A DNA stretch of 64,000 nt from Amaranthus tricolor (lineage: Eukaryota > Streptophyta > Magnoliopsida > Caryophyllales > Amaranthaceae). The translations under genes and the position numbers were made by a program. Of this stretch, positions 1-18,089 are shown one piece after another. Each line of letters starts with the position of its first letter. Position 1 is the first letter of the stretch. Under the pieces are notes generated by a model. It had not been told where the DNA came from and searched no databases. It saw nothing but the letters and a program-made list of their open reading frames with translations. Location of the stretch: assembly GCF_026212465.1 (NCBI RefSeq), contig NC_080056.1, forward strand, positions 4,509,810 to 4,573,809, written 5' to 3'.

Positions 1-152
1 AAAAACTCATTAATTGAGTATATTAAATCTTCTACGAACAGACAGTGGAATTTTATTGCTACCATTTTTTGAACCTATGTACCGGAAGTATAGATTTAGA
101 TAATAAAATTAATTACTTTTTTAAAAAATTAAAATATTCTCTAAAAATATTA

Positions 153-499
153 CTCCCTCCGTTCCTATTTGTTCTTCCTATTTGGGTATTTCACAAAGAT
201 TAAGAAAAAGAGAATCTTTGGTGGTAGTGGGTATTATTTTAATTATATAATAGTGGAAAGTAATGATTGTATTGGAAGTATGAGGTTTTAGATAGTAGTG
301 TGAAGTAATGATTGTATTGGAAGTATGAGAGAGAAAATAATTATAAATAAAAGAAAATGGGTACATTAAAAGAAAAGGGGGATTTTAAGGGGTAAAAGTG
401 AGATAAAAACTTTCTAAAAATAGAAAGTATTCTAAAGTGGAAGAACTTTTGAAACTACCCGTTATAGTAATGTGGAAGATCAAAAAGGAACGGAGGGAG
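153..499. mobile_element. Stowaway-like MITE, 347 bp
   Basis: The ends are inverted copies, CTCCCTCCGTTCC on the left and GGAACGGAGGGAG on the right. The element is flanked by TA on both sides (151-152 and 500-501), the target duplication expected of Stowaway elements mobilised by Tc1/mariner transposases. No coding capacity is seen. Inside, a segment of about 27 bp beginning AAGTAATGATTG occurs twice (about 258-284 and 304-330). Confidence 0.88.
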
Positions 500-675
500 T
501 ATTATATTTACATATTTTAAAAGAAATATTCTATCAAATTCAAAATAATTATCAAATTTATTGTCTAAACCTATGCAATTACTACATACATTAGAAAAAT
601 CATTAATTCAAATCATAAAAGTTCATGAGGTCATTTACAAACGTAGCAAACCATAGGCATTACTCAAATAATATA

Positions 676-817
676 AACGTAAAGGTAAAGGTAAAAGTAA
701 AGGACACTCCCGGTATCCCACACAAGGCAGGGTCGGGAGGGTTTTTTTTTTCTAAAAGATGCGGACAAATCATATCCGTTCCCCTCAAATAGAGAGTACA
801 GAGAAATGCGCACAGTC
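676..817 (-). mobile_element. 5'-truncated tRNA-derived SINE
   Basis: This stretch matches the 3' two thirds of the complete SINE at 34853-35096, in the same orientation. Shared words include CCGCACAAGGCA-like and GCGGACAAA segments and the AGAG.ATGCGC block. The tRNA-like promoter head is missing. Possible short AT-rich direct repeats (AATAATATA at 667-675 and 818-826) flank it and could be a target duplication, but the sequence is too simple to be sure. Confidence 0.7.
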
Positions 818-826
818 AATAATATA

Positions 827-2090
827 TATAACAAAATCAGTGGAACGGAGAGATTAATTTATGTGAATATTCCAAAACCTAATGAATATTCTATCAATAT
901 AATCATTAAATTTCTATACTGAGATTATAATAATTAATTTGTAATATTCTTGCACCCAATTAATTCCAGATTTTGAGAGATTTGAAATCCAGATTTGGAA
1001 TCATCAGGATTCAACAGTTGTTGCATCATTGAGCCAACGTCGTAATAGCTTTCATACATTAGTTTGTATTACGTGCAAACATGTTAGCTAGGATTGAAAT
1101 GGAGGTCAATACTAGTAACAAAATTGCGACCAAATATAAAATTGGTTGTCGAAACAGGAGATAAACTGACTGTTAAGGAACCAATTCAGTTAAAAGTTGA
1201 AGTTAATGATTGAGATCACCAGATATGTTTGCTAAAAGAGTTTTATCGTTATAACCACAGTGCACTCGAACTTAGTTTGTGTGAAATTTTCAAAACACAA
1301 ATTCTTGTAAGAAAAGAGACCATCTCTAATTGGGTTAGCCCATTATCATCTTTTTGCTTAATAAAGCTTTAATGAGTTGTGACTAAGAGACGTATTTCAG
1401 AAAGACGATCTCTCAAGAGATTGGCTGGTCTCAAAATGTTGAGAACGACATTATCATATTGTTGCCTCACGGCACGTATAAACAGTAAAACCAAAAACTC
1501 CATCAAGAGGTTTGTTCATTTCTTGTTGATCGGAAGTTCATAGGATAATGATTTTAGAACATGAAAAATCTACTAGCTAAAGAATTTCATTGACAATTCT
1601 CATGGAATCCATGTCCCGACATTCTCATGGAAACAGACGTTACCATGACCGCGTATTTGATGGTATTTAATTCATTTCTATTTGAATTGACCAACAATTC
1701 TTATAACCAAATCAAGTTCTCAATTTTGGAGGGGAATTTTGATTGCAAACATTATACAATGTCTACAAATGAACTTAATAAATTATTAAAACAATACCAG
1801 AGTCACAATCCAAAAAGAATAAAGAATAATCACAAATATAAAAAAATATCACAAATTAAAAGTCATAACTCATAACAAAGGAAGTTTTTAAAATTGAAGT
1901 TGAGAATTTCATCACAAGTTATACATTAGACAAATTTTTCAGGTCGGATTGACGACAATTGGCCATTTATTGTTGGAGGTAAAAATACTGTTAGACGTGC
2001 AAACGATAAAGATTAAGCATAATCCTACCGGAATGGCCATTAAACATTTCAATTAATAGAAATCGATGAAAATAAAAGGACTTCATAACC
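827..2090. other. intergenic, nothing recognised
   Basis: AT-rich sequence without a convincing coding frame, RNA gene or transposon end. The open stretch at 1627-1875 has lysine/asparagine-rich, low-complexity composition and no recognisable domain. Confidence 0.5.
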
Positions 2091-2439
2091 GTCACCTCTA
2101 CCCATGTCGAGACTTGATATTAGCTAGTCCCCTAATTTAACCATTAACGAGTTCCTCTGCAATACGTATGATCACCAAGTCATCGATGTAAAGAATGAAT
2201 CATTAGTAGGGCACCAACGACCCTGACCGGCCTTATTCGACTTTGAAGTCCATTCAACAGTTTTCTTATCACAAAATGAGACCAGATTTCGGCTTCCACA
2301 ATCCGTATCTCCAATAACTTGGATACCCATTTTCAGCAAACAAAACCCGATGTAACCCATTAACCCGATACCTCACCCGAAATGCCTAAGCAGTGGGTTG
2401 ACAGGCAGTCGACATTCGCCTTAAATTTAGGATTGAATA
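2091..2439 (-). other. probable 3' UTR of MPK16
   Basis: This immediately follows the MPK16 stop codon on the minus strand and has base composition closer to exon than to the flanking spacer. A 62-codon open stretch (2172-2360) in it resembles no family I recognise and is probably incidental. No poly(A) site could be fixed. Confidence 0.4.
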
Positions 2440-9081
<6,642 letters not shown>

Positions 9082-10057
9082 TTTTTCCACAAAGCATTAA
9101 AGGCCCCTTAAACCAAATAATCAATAAAATGGATCCAAATGATGAGTGCTTGAACCAGCTTACAAAAATCACTCAAAGCCAGATCAGAACTGCCCAAAAA
9201 AAGTGGCAAATTTTACCCTAATAGTGCCAACTTTACTATGACCTTATAAGACTAAAAAAAATCCAACAAAACCCAAATCAAAAAAAGAATCTTTCAGCTT
9301 AAATATAACTGATACAGATGTTAAAAGCAAAAATAGAAGAAACCCTAAATTCTTAGATCCAAGAAGCTTCTTAAAAACTCAAAAGATTATAAATTTTGAT
9401 ATGCAGCTAAAAGAATCTACTTGCAATCCAGGAATCAAAGGAAACAAGAGAAGAAGATTTGAACAGTTTAAGACCAAAATACTGAAAAAGTTTCCCTTTT
9501 AATACAGATTAAGCTGAAAAACTGAACATTAAGCAGAAGATCTAAGAAAAGTGAAGAAGAACAAACAGTACAATTGATGAAAGGGGAATCAAGCACATGG
9601 GTATTAATGATTATCTCAAATTAGATAAAGGGTAACAAAAAATCTAAGAAATTGTGGAGAAGAACTGGAAGTTAGAAAGGGTTGTGTATTAGGATCCAGT
9701 AGGGTTAGATCCCTTAGAAAGAAGGGTAGATTTGAAGGTCTGTAAACAGTGAAGCTGCTTCAAGCAGAAGGGTAGAGGAAAGGGTGAGCCACAGAAAATA
9801 AAATAACTTAAAAAATAAAAAGAATAAAAAAAGTAGGAATTTTGTTTGAAAAGGTATGGAAAATAAGAAAGCAGTGAGAAAGAAGAGTATTAAATGCTGC
9901 AACTGTACTCCACATATAATTTGAGAGAGGATAATGACAGCTGAAACTTTTATGGATAAGTAAAGACATTTGGATTCAATCAAGGAAGCAAAAGAATAAG
10001 GAATTAGAGAAGTCCATGAGACAAACTCACAAGTCACAACTCATTCAATTTATGAAG
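9082..10057 (-). promoter_or_regulatory. upstream region / 5' UTR of MPK16
   Basis: The sequence directly 5' of the MPK16 start codon on the minus strand. It contains purine-rich stretches compatible with a 5' leader, but no start site or TATA element could be assigned with confidence. No other gene is seen here. Confidence 0.35.
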
Positions 10058-10296
10058 TATACTTTTTACTTCCTTTTATTCCATTTAAATATTTCATTTG
10101 TTTTTGTCACTTATAGTGCTTGAGTAAAAATTATAAAAAATTAATACTGATAAATTTATAATAATACGAATTAAATAAGATTTTACTTGACTATATTTTA
10201 ACTTATAAATTAAAAATAAAACACATATTGAGAGTGATTGATTAATAATGTTAAAAAATCAAATAAGATATTTAAAGGGAATAGAAGAAAGTATTA
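10058..10296. mobile_element. Stowaway-like MITE, degenerate
   Basis: The left end (ACTTCCTTTTATTCCATTTA) and the right end (TTTAAAGGGAATAGAAGAAA) are imperfect inverted copies, and the similarity continues inward through CAAATG-like bases. The AT-rich interior has no coding capacity. This is typical of an old Stowaway-type MITE. Confidence 0.65.
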
Positions 10297-12429
10297 TTCT
10301 GTCACACCAAATTTGCCTCCTATTTGATGGAAAACTAAGAAAATAGGATAAGTTGGTATTTTTTTTGTCTTACAAAAATTATGTCATTGGCAATTGGTAG
10401 AAGATTTAGGGAAATGGATAAGTGGTTTTTATGAGAAGGTGAATGAAATGTGTGGATAAAATGAAAATGTAAGTTAAATGTTTAAATGATAATTAATGTG
10501 AACTGTGGGTTAGGTCCAAAAAAAAGGATATGCGGAACCAAAAAAAAAAAAAGGATACATTTAAGGGACAAAGGGAATATTTTAAAGGCAAATAGAAAAA
10601 GTATGTGGATGAGATGCCCATAATGTTGTGAGCAATACAAGAGGGTCTTCAATGTGTCTTGGTGATGGTGAAACTAAGAACAAGAGTATGGTGTATAAGG
10701 GTGGCATTAGGCAAGGCATGGGAGATCATGAACAATACAAAAGAGTGCACCAAATGTGCTTTGAGCGAGGCAAGGCACAAAGGAAGGATGCTCGAACAAA
10801 GCACAAGGTAGCCGAACACAGTGAGGAGTCTGACCAGGCGCTCGTCTGAGCACACTACCAACTCGTTTGAGCAGCCTGGTCAGTGGCCAACTGTGGGTTT
10901 ATTTATGGGTTGTTTGCTTGAGGATTAAGTCAAAACTTGTCCTAGAATATTTTAAACATATGGAGACTATATATATGATCCTAAATAAGGTTTAGCATGG
11001 ATGAGAGAAACGTTTGTCTCAAAAAAAAAATAGATGAGAAAGAGGCTAATATACAGGAGAAAGATATGGTTAGAATATCCAAAGAGTTTTCTTCTTCATT
11101 GTATTAGATTAAGGGTGATATTTGAATGAAATCACTTTCTTGAGAGTTTGTTCTCAACTGTGTGAGGTTTATCATTGATGCATTGTTAAATTAATTAATG
11201 AAAGTTAACCATTATTGAGGTATCTAAAATACCACATTAAACACTTATTTGTTGTTCTTTTGTTTATGCTCTGTTTTTTCATTATCTTCTACATTCTATT
11301 TAGGCATTGTTGAAGTCTAGTTAAATGTATGATAATAATATAAGAAATAAAGTGAATTCTGACTAAAAATATAAATTATACAAATTTAATATGATGAACT
11401 AAAAATAATTAAGATAAATTTGGTGGAGGAAAGTAGGATGAACTAACAAAAAGTCACAACTTAGCTTAGACAAAAGTGTCAAACTTGTTTACTTGAAGTA
11501 CACTCTTGCATATTGCATTGGTTTGGGATATGTGATCTTTTTTACTGCGATTTAGCTAGAGAATCCTCCTATGTAGGGTGGGAGAATGAAAAATAATAGT
11601 CAAAATCAAATCTTTATTAATTATAAGGGTGAAAGAGAAAAATTTGACCATAAATTGAGATTTTAAATACGTTATCTTAAAACTTTAATAAAGAGTGAAG
11701 AAAGTAATAAATAAGTTGAATTGAGACTTAATTTTTTACGATTTGCCTTAATCAACTATTATCCCCGAAATCAACAACGTTGTTGAAACAAGAGTAAATA
11801 TAGATCGTAAAAATAATAGTTATTTTCTCATTTGGACAAATCAATATTTTTTTTGATTTTTATTAAGAAATTTAGTATAATTTAGTCGCTCTATTCCACC
11901 CTAAGTATCACATCTATAGTTTGACACTCAAGGTGGTGCATTTATCCAAGTCTTAATATCTCCACTTTAATATAAATAAAAAATTATAAAAAATTGTATT
12001 AGTAATTGGAGACGAATCAACATAATTTCACTTGACTATTAAAAGCTATTGATAAATTGTGTCAAAAAACAAATAAAACATTTAGATCGAATTTTTCATA
12101 GGTGAGATTAGGCACTACTATGCGCATCCGTTCACCACTGGCTGCGAAAAGTGGAGGATTGTTTCGTATTTGGTTGAAGGTTAGTTGGGAATATAATTTC
12201 TGCTATCATTTGATAGTACGTATGAGCAATACACATGTTCTATTTACATATGTCAAGAAGTTTTCGTATGAAAGAGTGTAATAAAATATATAGTTATATA
12301 ATCTAAGTCTATAATATTCTGACCCATTGAACCGTCGGTGAATACCCTTGATGGATGTAGACTGGCCTCACAAAATTTAATTAAGAAGATATTAAACAAT
12401 AGCTATTTGTTGCAAGTAATTTAAAATAA
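10297..12429. other. intergenic, possible old LTR-type repeat at 10.6-11.2 kb
   Basis: No gene is supported. Between about 10620 and 11200 there is a less AT-rich stretch, with partly repeated segments (AGCAATACAAGAGGGT near 10631 and AACAATACAAAAGAGT near 10731). It is followed by a GAGAGTTTGTTCTCAACTGTG-like passage that resembles plant Copia LTR sequence. No paired LTR, primer-binding site or duplication was found, so this is only a suggestion. Confidence 0.3.
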
Positions 12430-12451
12430 AATAAGTAATTAAACAATAGCT

Positions 12452-12453
12452 AA

Positions 12454-12494
<41 letters not shown>

Positions 12495-12715
12495 TAATAA
12501 CAAAAATAATAATAATAATTATAATAACAATAATAATAATAATAACAATAATAATATTAAAAAAAAAAAAAAAAACCAGTCACACAAAACGTGCGACTGT
12601 ACCTAGGTCGAGTCGCACGTTTTGTGCGACTGGAATTTTATTTTATTTTTTTTGAATTTCGACTTATAAAATTTCTTTTGTTTAATTAATTTATTTTTTA
12701 AGTTACTTGTATTTA

Positions 12716-12758
<43 letters not shown>

Positions 12759-12854
12759 TAATAATAATTATTATTATTATAACATTTAAAAATATAAATT
12801 AAATATAATAATTAAAACAAAAATAATAATTTAATAATAATAATAATAACAACC

Positions 12855-12918
<64 letters not shown>

Positions 12919-12953
12919 TAATAATAATAATAATAATAATAAGTAATAACAAA

Positions 12954-13003
<50 letters not shown>
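12452..13003. repeat. AAT microsatellite tracts left of the MULE
   Basis: Long runs of AAT, with occasional AAC and interrupting bases, lie at about 12452-12560, 12715-12770 and 12832-13003. They are interrupted by the palindrome unit at 12576-12633 and its T-rich tail. The MULE begins exactly at the end of the last run. Confidence 0.95.
12576..12633. repeat. 58-bp nested palindrome, left copy
   Basis: A near-perfect palindrome centred on CCTAGG. The outer arms begin CCAGTC and end GACTGG. Each arm is itself a small inverted repeat: GTCGCAC, a 5-base loop, then GTGCGAC. Only the left arm is imperfect here (CCAGTCACAC instead of CCAGTCGCAC), consistent with CpG decay. An A-run precedes it and a T-rich tail follows. 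The tail (about 12650-12730) is shared with the second copy at 18543-18600, in the same orientation. Confidence 0.93.
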
Positions 13004-13559
13004 GAGAAAATTCTAACAAACTACCTATTCTATACATAAATTTGCAAAAAACTACCTTATCTATTTTTTTTGCAAAAAACTACCTTATATAATACTTTTT
13101 TTTGCAAAAGACTACCTCTTAACGGATTTGAGAGTTTGACCGTCAAAACTAACCTTTGACTATCACGTGTGACGCACGTGACCCATTAATAAGCAAACCT
13201 TCTTCATTGCTGCTCTTCATTTCAGAACTGTTCGTTCTTCATTGCTGCTCTTCACGCAAACCATATCTTTCCTCTTCTTCTTCGAAAAAACCGGTTCTCA
13301 AAGTTCTTGAATTCGCTCCCTTCTTCCTTGAGACATCTTCCAGCTGAAGCATCTAACCTTTAGAGGTATGTAGTACTACTCAATTAAGTTTTAGTTCTTC
13401 ATTGTTGTATTTTATTTTGTCTTTAATTTCGCTCCCTTCTTCCTTTGGCTGCTGCTATTTTCGGATTTAATTTCCTGTTTTTATCTTGTAATTTGTTAAT
13501 TGATTATTGTTGTGTGAGAATAATGTATAATGGTTCCTAAAATTAGATAAATCAGTAAC

Positions 13560-16290
13560 ATGAAGAAATTGAAAATCTGGAAAAAAGCAAGTACTTCGAA
13601 AATGCAGCATTCTGAGTTGGCAAATAAGTTGGTCAATGTTAGGACAGATGAGGTGGATCTTGAAAGAAATGATGTGGCACATGAGGTTGTGGATGACCTG
13701 GAAAGAGCAAATATAGTTGTTGATGTTGGGGAAATGGGACCACCAAACACATATACGGGTTATAAGGAATGTGTAAGTGCTAACCCTAGATCTAAAACAA
13801 ATAACTCAGATGCTATTTCAACCCTAAACCTTACACCAATTGAGAGAGGTTTAACCCTACAGCAACAACTTTTTGATTTTGAGGATAGCAGTGATGATGA
13901 TTACAGTTGCGGTGATGAGGATGAATATGAGCATGATTCTGATTTTTTTTGCAGAAAATGTAGTTTATGGTCTCGATGATGTGTTTATAGGTGATGATGA
14001 AATTAGATTGTTAGTAGATAAGGAGGTTGATGAGGAAAACAATAGAGACATATACGTTAATGATGATGAACTGGAGTATGATGATGTTGATTTGGGTGCA
14101 TTGAATGTTGATGAGGAAGGTATAGCAAGCTATCCTACATTCAATCCTGAGGTTGATTTTAAGGGTAAGATCAATTTGTCTTTAGGCCTTAAGTTTCCTT
14201 CTACATATGTCTTTAGAAAAGCGTTAAGGTACCATGCTATTGAATGTGGTTACAATTATTATTACCTGCATAATGGTAGATATTGGATAACTGTGTATTG
14301 CTACAATAGATGCGATTGCGTGAAATCGAAAGCTAGAATTGTGAATTGTGTTTGTGGGAAGGATAAGAAGTGTTTTTTTAAGGTTCATGCTGTGAAGTTG
14401 AAAGATGAGGATACACTTCAAATAAGGAGTTATTTTCCCGAGCACACTTGTGGTCACCAACACCAAAATAACAAAGTCACTGCTTTGTATTTAGCTGAGA
14501 AATACATACAGGATTGGAGGGAAAATCCAAATTGGGAATTAAAGGCATTTAAGAAACGGGTAAACAGGGAGTTAGGTTGTGAAGTGAAGTACTCTAAGTG
14601 TTACATGGCTAAAAGAATTGCAAAGAAAATGTTAGTTGGTGATGCTAGTGAAGAGTATAGCAGGGTGTGGGATTATGCGGAAGCAATAAGGAGGTTTAAC
14701 CCTGGAAGCACTGCAATCGTGAAATGCATCGGAATAGACACACCTCCACCCTTGTTTCAAAGGATGTACATATGTTTGCCAGCATGTAAGGAGGGTTTTG
14801 TTGCTGGCTGTAGGCCTATTATATGTGTTGATGGGGCACATTTAAAGGGACAATTCCCTAGGGTTTTGCTTACCGCTGTAGGTAAGGATGGGAACCATAA
14901 CATCTTCCCTGTTGCATGGGCTGTCGTCGAAACAGAAAACGTAGAAACTTGGACTTGGTTTCTAAATATCCTCTTAGAAGACCTAAAGTCGGTTAGTTCA
15001 TCAAGTAGTTGGGTACAAGCAGGATGTGAAGATTTTACCTTCATGAGCGATAGGCAAAAGGTATGAATGTAATTACTTGGTTTCTATAATTTGTTTGAAT
15101 TGTAACTAATATTCTAACCCTAATACTAATGTGTTGACAATGTAGGGTTTGATTAAAGCTTTGAACGCAGTGGTTCCTGAAGCCGAAATTAGGTTCTGCT
15201 GTAGGCATATATGGGCTAACTTCAAGATCAAGTTCCCTGGAGAGTTGTACAAGCATCACTTTTGGAAAGCAGCAAGAGCTTACAACAAGGTATGGATATT
15301 GTTAAATAATTCAAGTACACAATTAAATATGTGAATGTAATGTCGAACTAATTAGTAATAATTTACCTTTTACAGTTTCATTTTGATAGAGAAATGAATG
15401 AAATAAAGAATATTTCTGTTCAAGCATATGAATATCTAGCTGCTATTCCTGCTAAACACTGGTCTAGGCATGCTTTTCCTATTAGGAGTAAGTCTGGGAT
15501 GTTGTTAAATAATTGTTGTGAGTCATTTAATAATGTGTTAGTAGAAGCTAGGGGGAAGCCCATTATTTCTCTTATGGAGTGGATTAGGAGATATGTGATG
15601 CAAAGGAGTGCAGCCAAAAGAGAAGGGTTGGGTAACTTTAAAGGTGTGTTGATGCCAGCTATCTCCAAAATGATTGAAAAAAATTCAAAGGAAATATATG
15701 GTTTGAGGGTAATCCCAGTGGATGTGTCTGAGTTTGAGGTGGATGATGATGAAAAAAGTTACGTTGTAAACTTGACCAATAAGACTTGCCTTTGTGGAAG
15801 TTGGAATATTCTTGGCATCCCTTGCAAACATGCCATGGCTTGTATTTGTATTAGAAAATTAGAAGCCAGTGAATTTGTCCATGAGGCGTATCTTGTAGAA
15901 ACGTACGCAAAGACGTATGCTCCTAAGTTTTATGGTATGCCAGGACGCGAAATGTGGCCGACAACCAGTTTAGCCAAACCTCTTCCTCCACCATTTCGAA
16001 AGATGCCTGGAAGGCCTAAAATGAGGAAAAGAAAAAAGGAAAATGATGAAGGTAAATGAGGTCACAAGCCTGTAACTGCCGTTCGAGAATTCAAGCAATG
16101 AAGATGTGGTAATTGTGGTGACTTAGGCCACAACAAAAGAAGATGCAAGAATCCAGCCAAACCACATCCAACAGGGACGAAGTCAAAGGGTGGAAGGCCT
16201 AAAATGGGAACTTCTTGCTCCAGCAGTCAACAAACGCAAACCGCAACAGCATCTACTTCATGTATAGTGGATCAACAAAGTCAAATATAG
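13560..16290 (+). pseudogene. MURA-type MULE transposase, frame-broken
   Basis: Exons are 13560-15060, 15146-15289 and 15376 onward, with GT-AG introns. An acidic N-terminal part is followed by the MuDR DNA-binding region and the catalytic core: first Asp in CVDGAHLKG, second in MSDRQK just before intron 1, and Glu at 15520-15522 (NCCESFN). A C-C-R-H motif lies in exon 2 and a SWIM zinc finger (CLCG...GIPCKHAMAC) near 15787. Three lesions are visible. A run of eight T at 13943-13950 is one base too long, shifting the frame. TGA codons lie at 16057-16059 and 16099-16101. In the same frame beyond them is a CX2CX4HX4C zinc knuckle (CGNCGDLGHNKRRC), ending at TAG 16288-16290. The TGAs could be decayed CGA codons. 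About 850 aa when lesions are ignored, a normal length for the family. It would cut and join DNA at the element ends, but as written it should not yield full-length protein. Confidence 0.9.
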
Positions 16291-16299
16291 AGCTGTATT

Positions 16300-17640
16300 T
16301 GAATTGAGAATGTAATTTGTTTCTTTGAATTTAATGTGCTGAATTAATGTAAGACATATATTGTGTACTGTTTTGAAGAGCATGTAAGACAAATATTTTG
16401 TACTGTTTTGAACAAGCATGTAAGACATATATTGTGCTGAATCAATGTTCAGATCAATGTTCAGATCAATGTTTCATTGAATTTAATGTGCTGAGAGTGT
16501 ACTCAATGATGTCACTGTGTTTTGAGAAGTAGTGCATCATTCTTCAAATGGCTACTGATTGTTCAGATCAATAGCTGTAGAAGGATGTTCAGATCAAAGT
16601 TGATTCAGTAAGAATGAGTTGATTTAAATGGCTAATGAATGTTTCATTGAATTTAATATCTGTAGGCCTATTATATGTTGTATGTGCTGTTTGAATCAGT
16701 AAGAATGAGTTGATTCATCAAAGTTGAATCATTTAATAGCTGTGCATCAAAGTGATATGTGTTCTGATCAAGTATAATAGCTGTATCAAAGCAACATGCT
16801 GTATGTGCTGTGCTGTGCTGTATGTTCTGATCAAGTATAATAGTTGATTCATACTGAGACTATCTTGAATCAATGAAAACCAGCAAACAAAGGGTTAAGT
16901 TGCTGAATGATTAAGATCATTTTGTTTAAGATCATTGTTCATGCTGAATGAAAACCAGTATAATAGCTGTATCAATGTTCATGCTGTATGTCTAATGCCA
17001 TATGGTTTCTAAGGAAGTCTGATTGTGTTGAGCATGTAATGAAAACCAGCAGTGTTGAATGTAAGCAAAGTGCAATAGCTGTGCTGTATGTGCATGTAAG
17101 CAAAGTGCATTGTGTTGAGTATGACAGCAACTTGCTGAATGATTGAAAAGGTTAAGTAAACACAGCAAACACCAAACACAAACACCACACACATTAGAGC
17201 TGAATGTTGAATGGCTAAAATGGCATGTTCATCTAATGTACATTGCTACTGAGCCAAACAGCAAGTTGAAAACATCATAGAATAGGTACACAGCAAACAC
17301 CAAAACCAAATGTGTTTACAGACACCACATCAATTACAATTTAAGTTTGGGAGATGCATCAAACACAGCAACCACAGCAAACAGAAAAACAACCCAGCAA
17401 ACAGCAAACATACAGTTACTAGCCTTATCAAACACAGCAAACACACAACAAACAGCAAACACACAGCAAACAAACAAACACAACAAATAGCAAACAGCAA
17501 ACACAATACACATTACATAAACACAAGTGTATTTACAGTTCCTGCAAAAGAAATTAAATTGAAAATATAAAGGCTTAATTCATTCAATCATCATGATCAA
17601 TTTACAATACCCAAATCACTGTTACAATTATTCTTAAATA
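16300..17640. repeat. low-complexity spacer between the two MULE genes
   Basis: Repetition of short words rather than clean tandem arrays. On the left are GTTCAGATCAAT, GCTGTATGTGCTG and ATTGAATTTAATGTG; on the right (about 17290-17520) are many AACAGCAAACAC units. It lies where the two convergent transcripts should end. No coding frame is convincing. Confidence 0.75.
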
Positions 17641-17651
17641 GCTCCTAAACT

Positions 17652-18089
17652 TCAAATACTAGCCTTGATTAATACAAGAAACACTAACAAAAAACAAACG
17701 AAAAACCCTAATACAAAGCTTGTAAACTGATTTCCATGCTTCCTCTCATTCATCCATTTCTTCTTAATCCTTTTAATTTCTGAAATTGCTTGTTCCTTTT
17801 CATGTTCCAAGCAACAAACCCTTGATGTCAAAATCTTGATTTCGGTTGCCAATTGTCGCTTCTCCTCCACAAGCTTGTTCGTGACTTCTCTTTGCCAAAC
17901 AGCCATTTCAGGTTGATCAACCCATTTAAACTTTTTGCATCCCCTCCAATTTGTATCAGGATCATAAAAAACGCAAGTCTTAAACCTTCTTCCTGGATTT
18001 TCCTTGGTCCATGAAACCCTCCTTGCAAAGGGAACTCCACACCCACATTTTTCAGGTATCAAGTTTTGGGTTGAAGAAGAAGAAGACAT
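17652..18089 (-). CDS. GRF-type zinc finger protein with C-terminal membrane anchor, MULE-borne
   Basis: An intact 145-aa frame starting with ATG at 18089, close to the right TIR. Residues 15-58 form a GRF-type zinc finger: C15-G-C17-G, then SWTKENPGRRF with C39, then GC51KKFKW and D58. Residues of about 70-115 are rich in E/K/Q/L and probably form a coiled coil. Residues of about 123-142 are a hydrophobic stretch (FVLGFFVCFLLVFLVLI) that looks like a tail anchor. GRF fingers bind single-stranded nucleic acid in other proteins; here that is inference. It occupies the mudrB-like position but shows no recognisable similarity to MURB. It is undamaged while the transposase is broken, so it could be younger decay, selection or chance. 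Function in transposition is unknown. Confidence 0.8.
   Translation of the reverse strand: MSSSSSTQNLIPEKCGCGVPFARRVSWTKENPGRRFKTCVFYDPDTNWRGCKKFKWVDQPEMAVWQREVTNKLVEEKRQLATEIKILTSRVCCLEHEKEQAISEIKRIKKKWMNERKHGNQFTSFVLGFFVCFLLVFLVLIKASI

Noticed and set aside
2172..2360. A 62-codon frame downstream of MPK16
   Set aside because: It lies in the probable 3' UTR, has no recognisable domain and shows no splice link to a gene.
12831..13037. An open frame of poly-isoleucine/tyrosine
   Set aside because: It is simply the translation of AAT repeats.
13156..13347. A small Ser-rich protein in the left MULE TIR
   Set aside because: It lies within the terminal inverted repeat and 5' leader region and shows no conserved features.
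17340..17520. A CRISPR-like or satellite array of AACAGCAAACAC units
   Set aside because: Units are irregular with no distinct repeat-spacer order. It is low-complexity spacer in a plant transposon.
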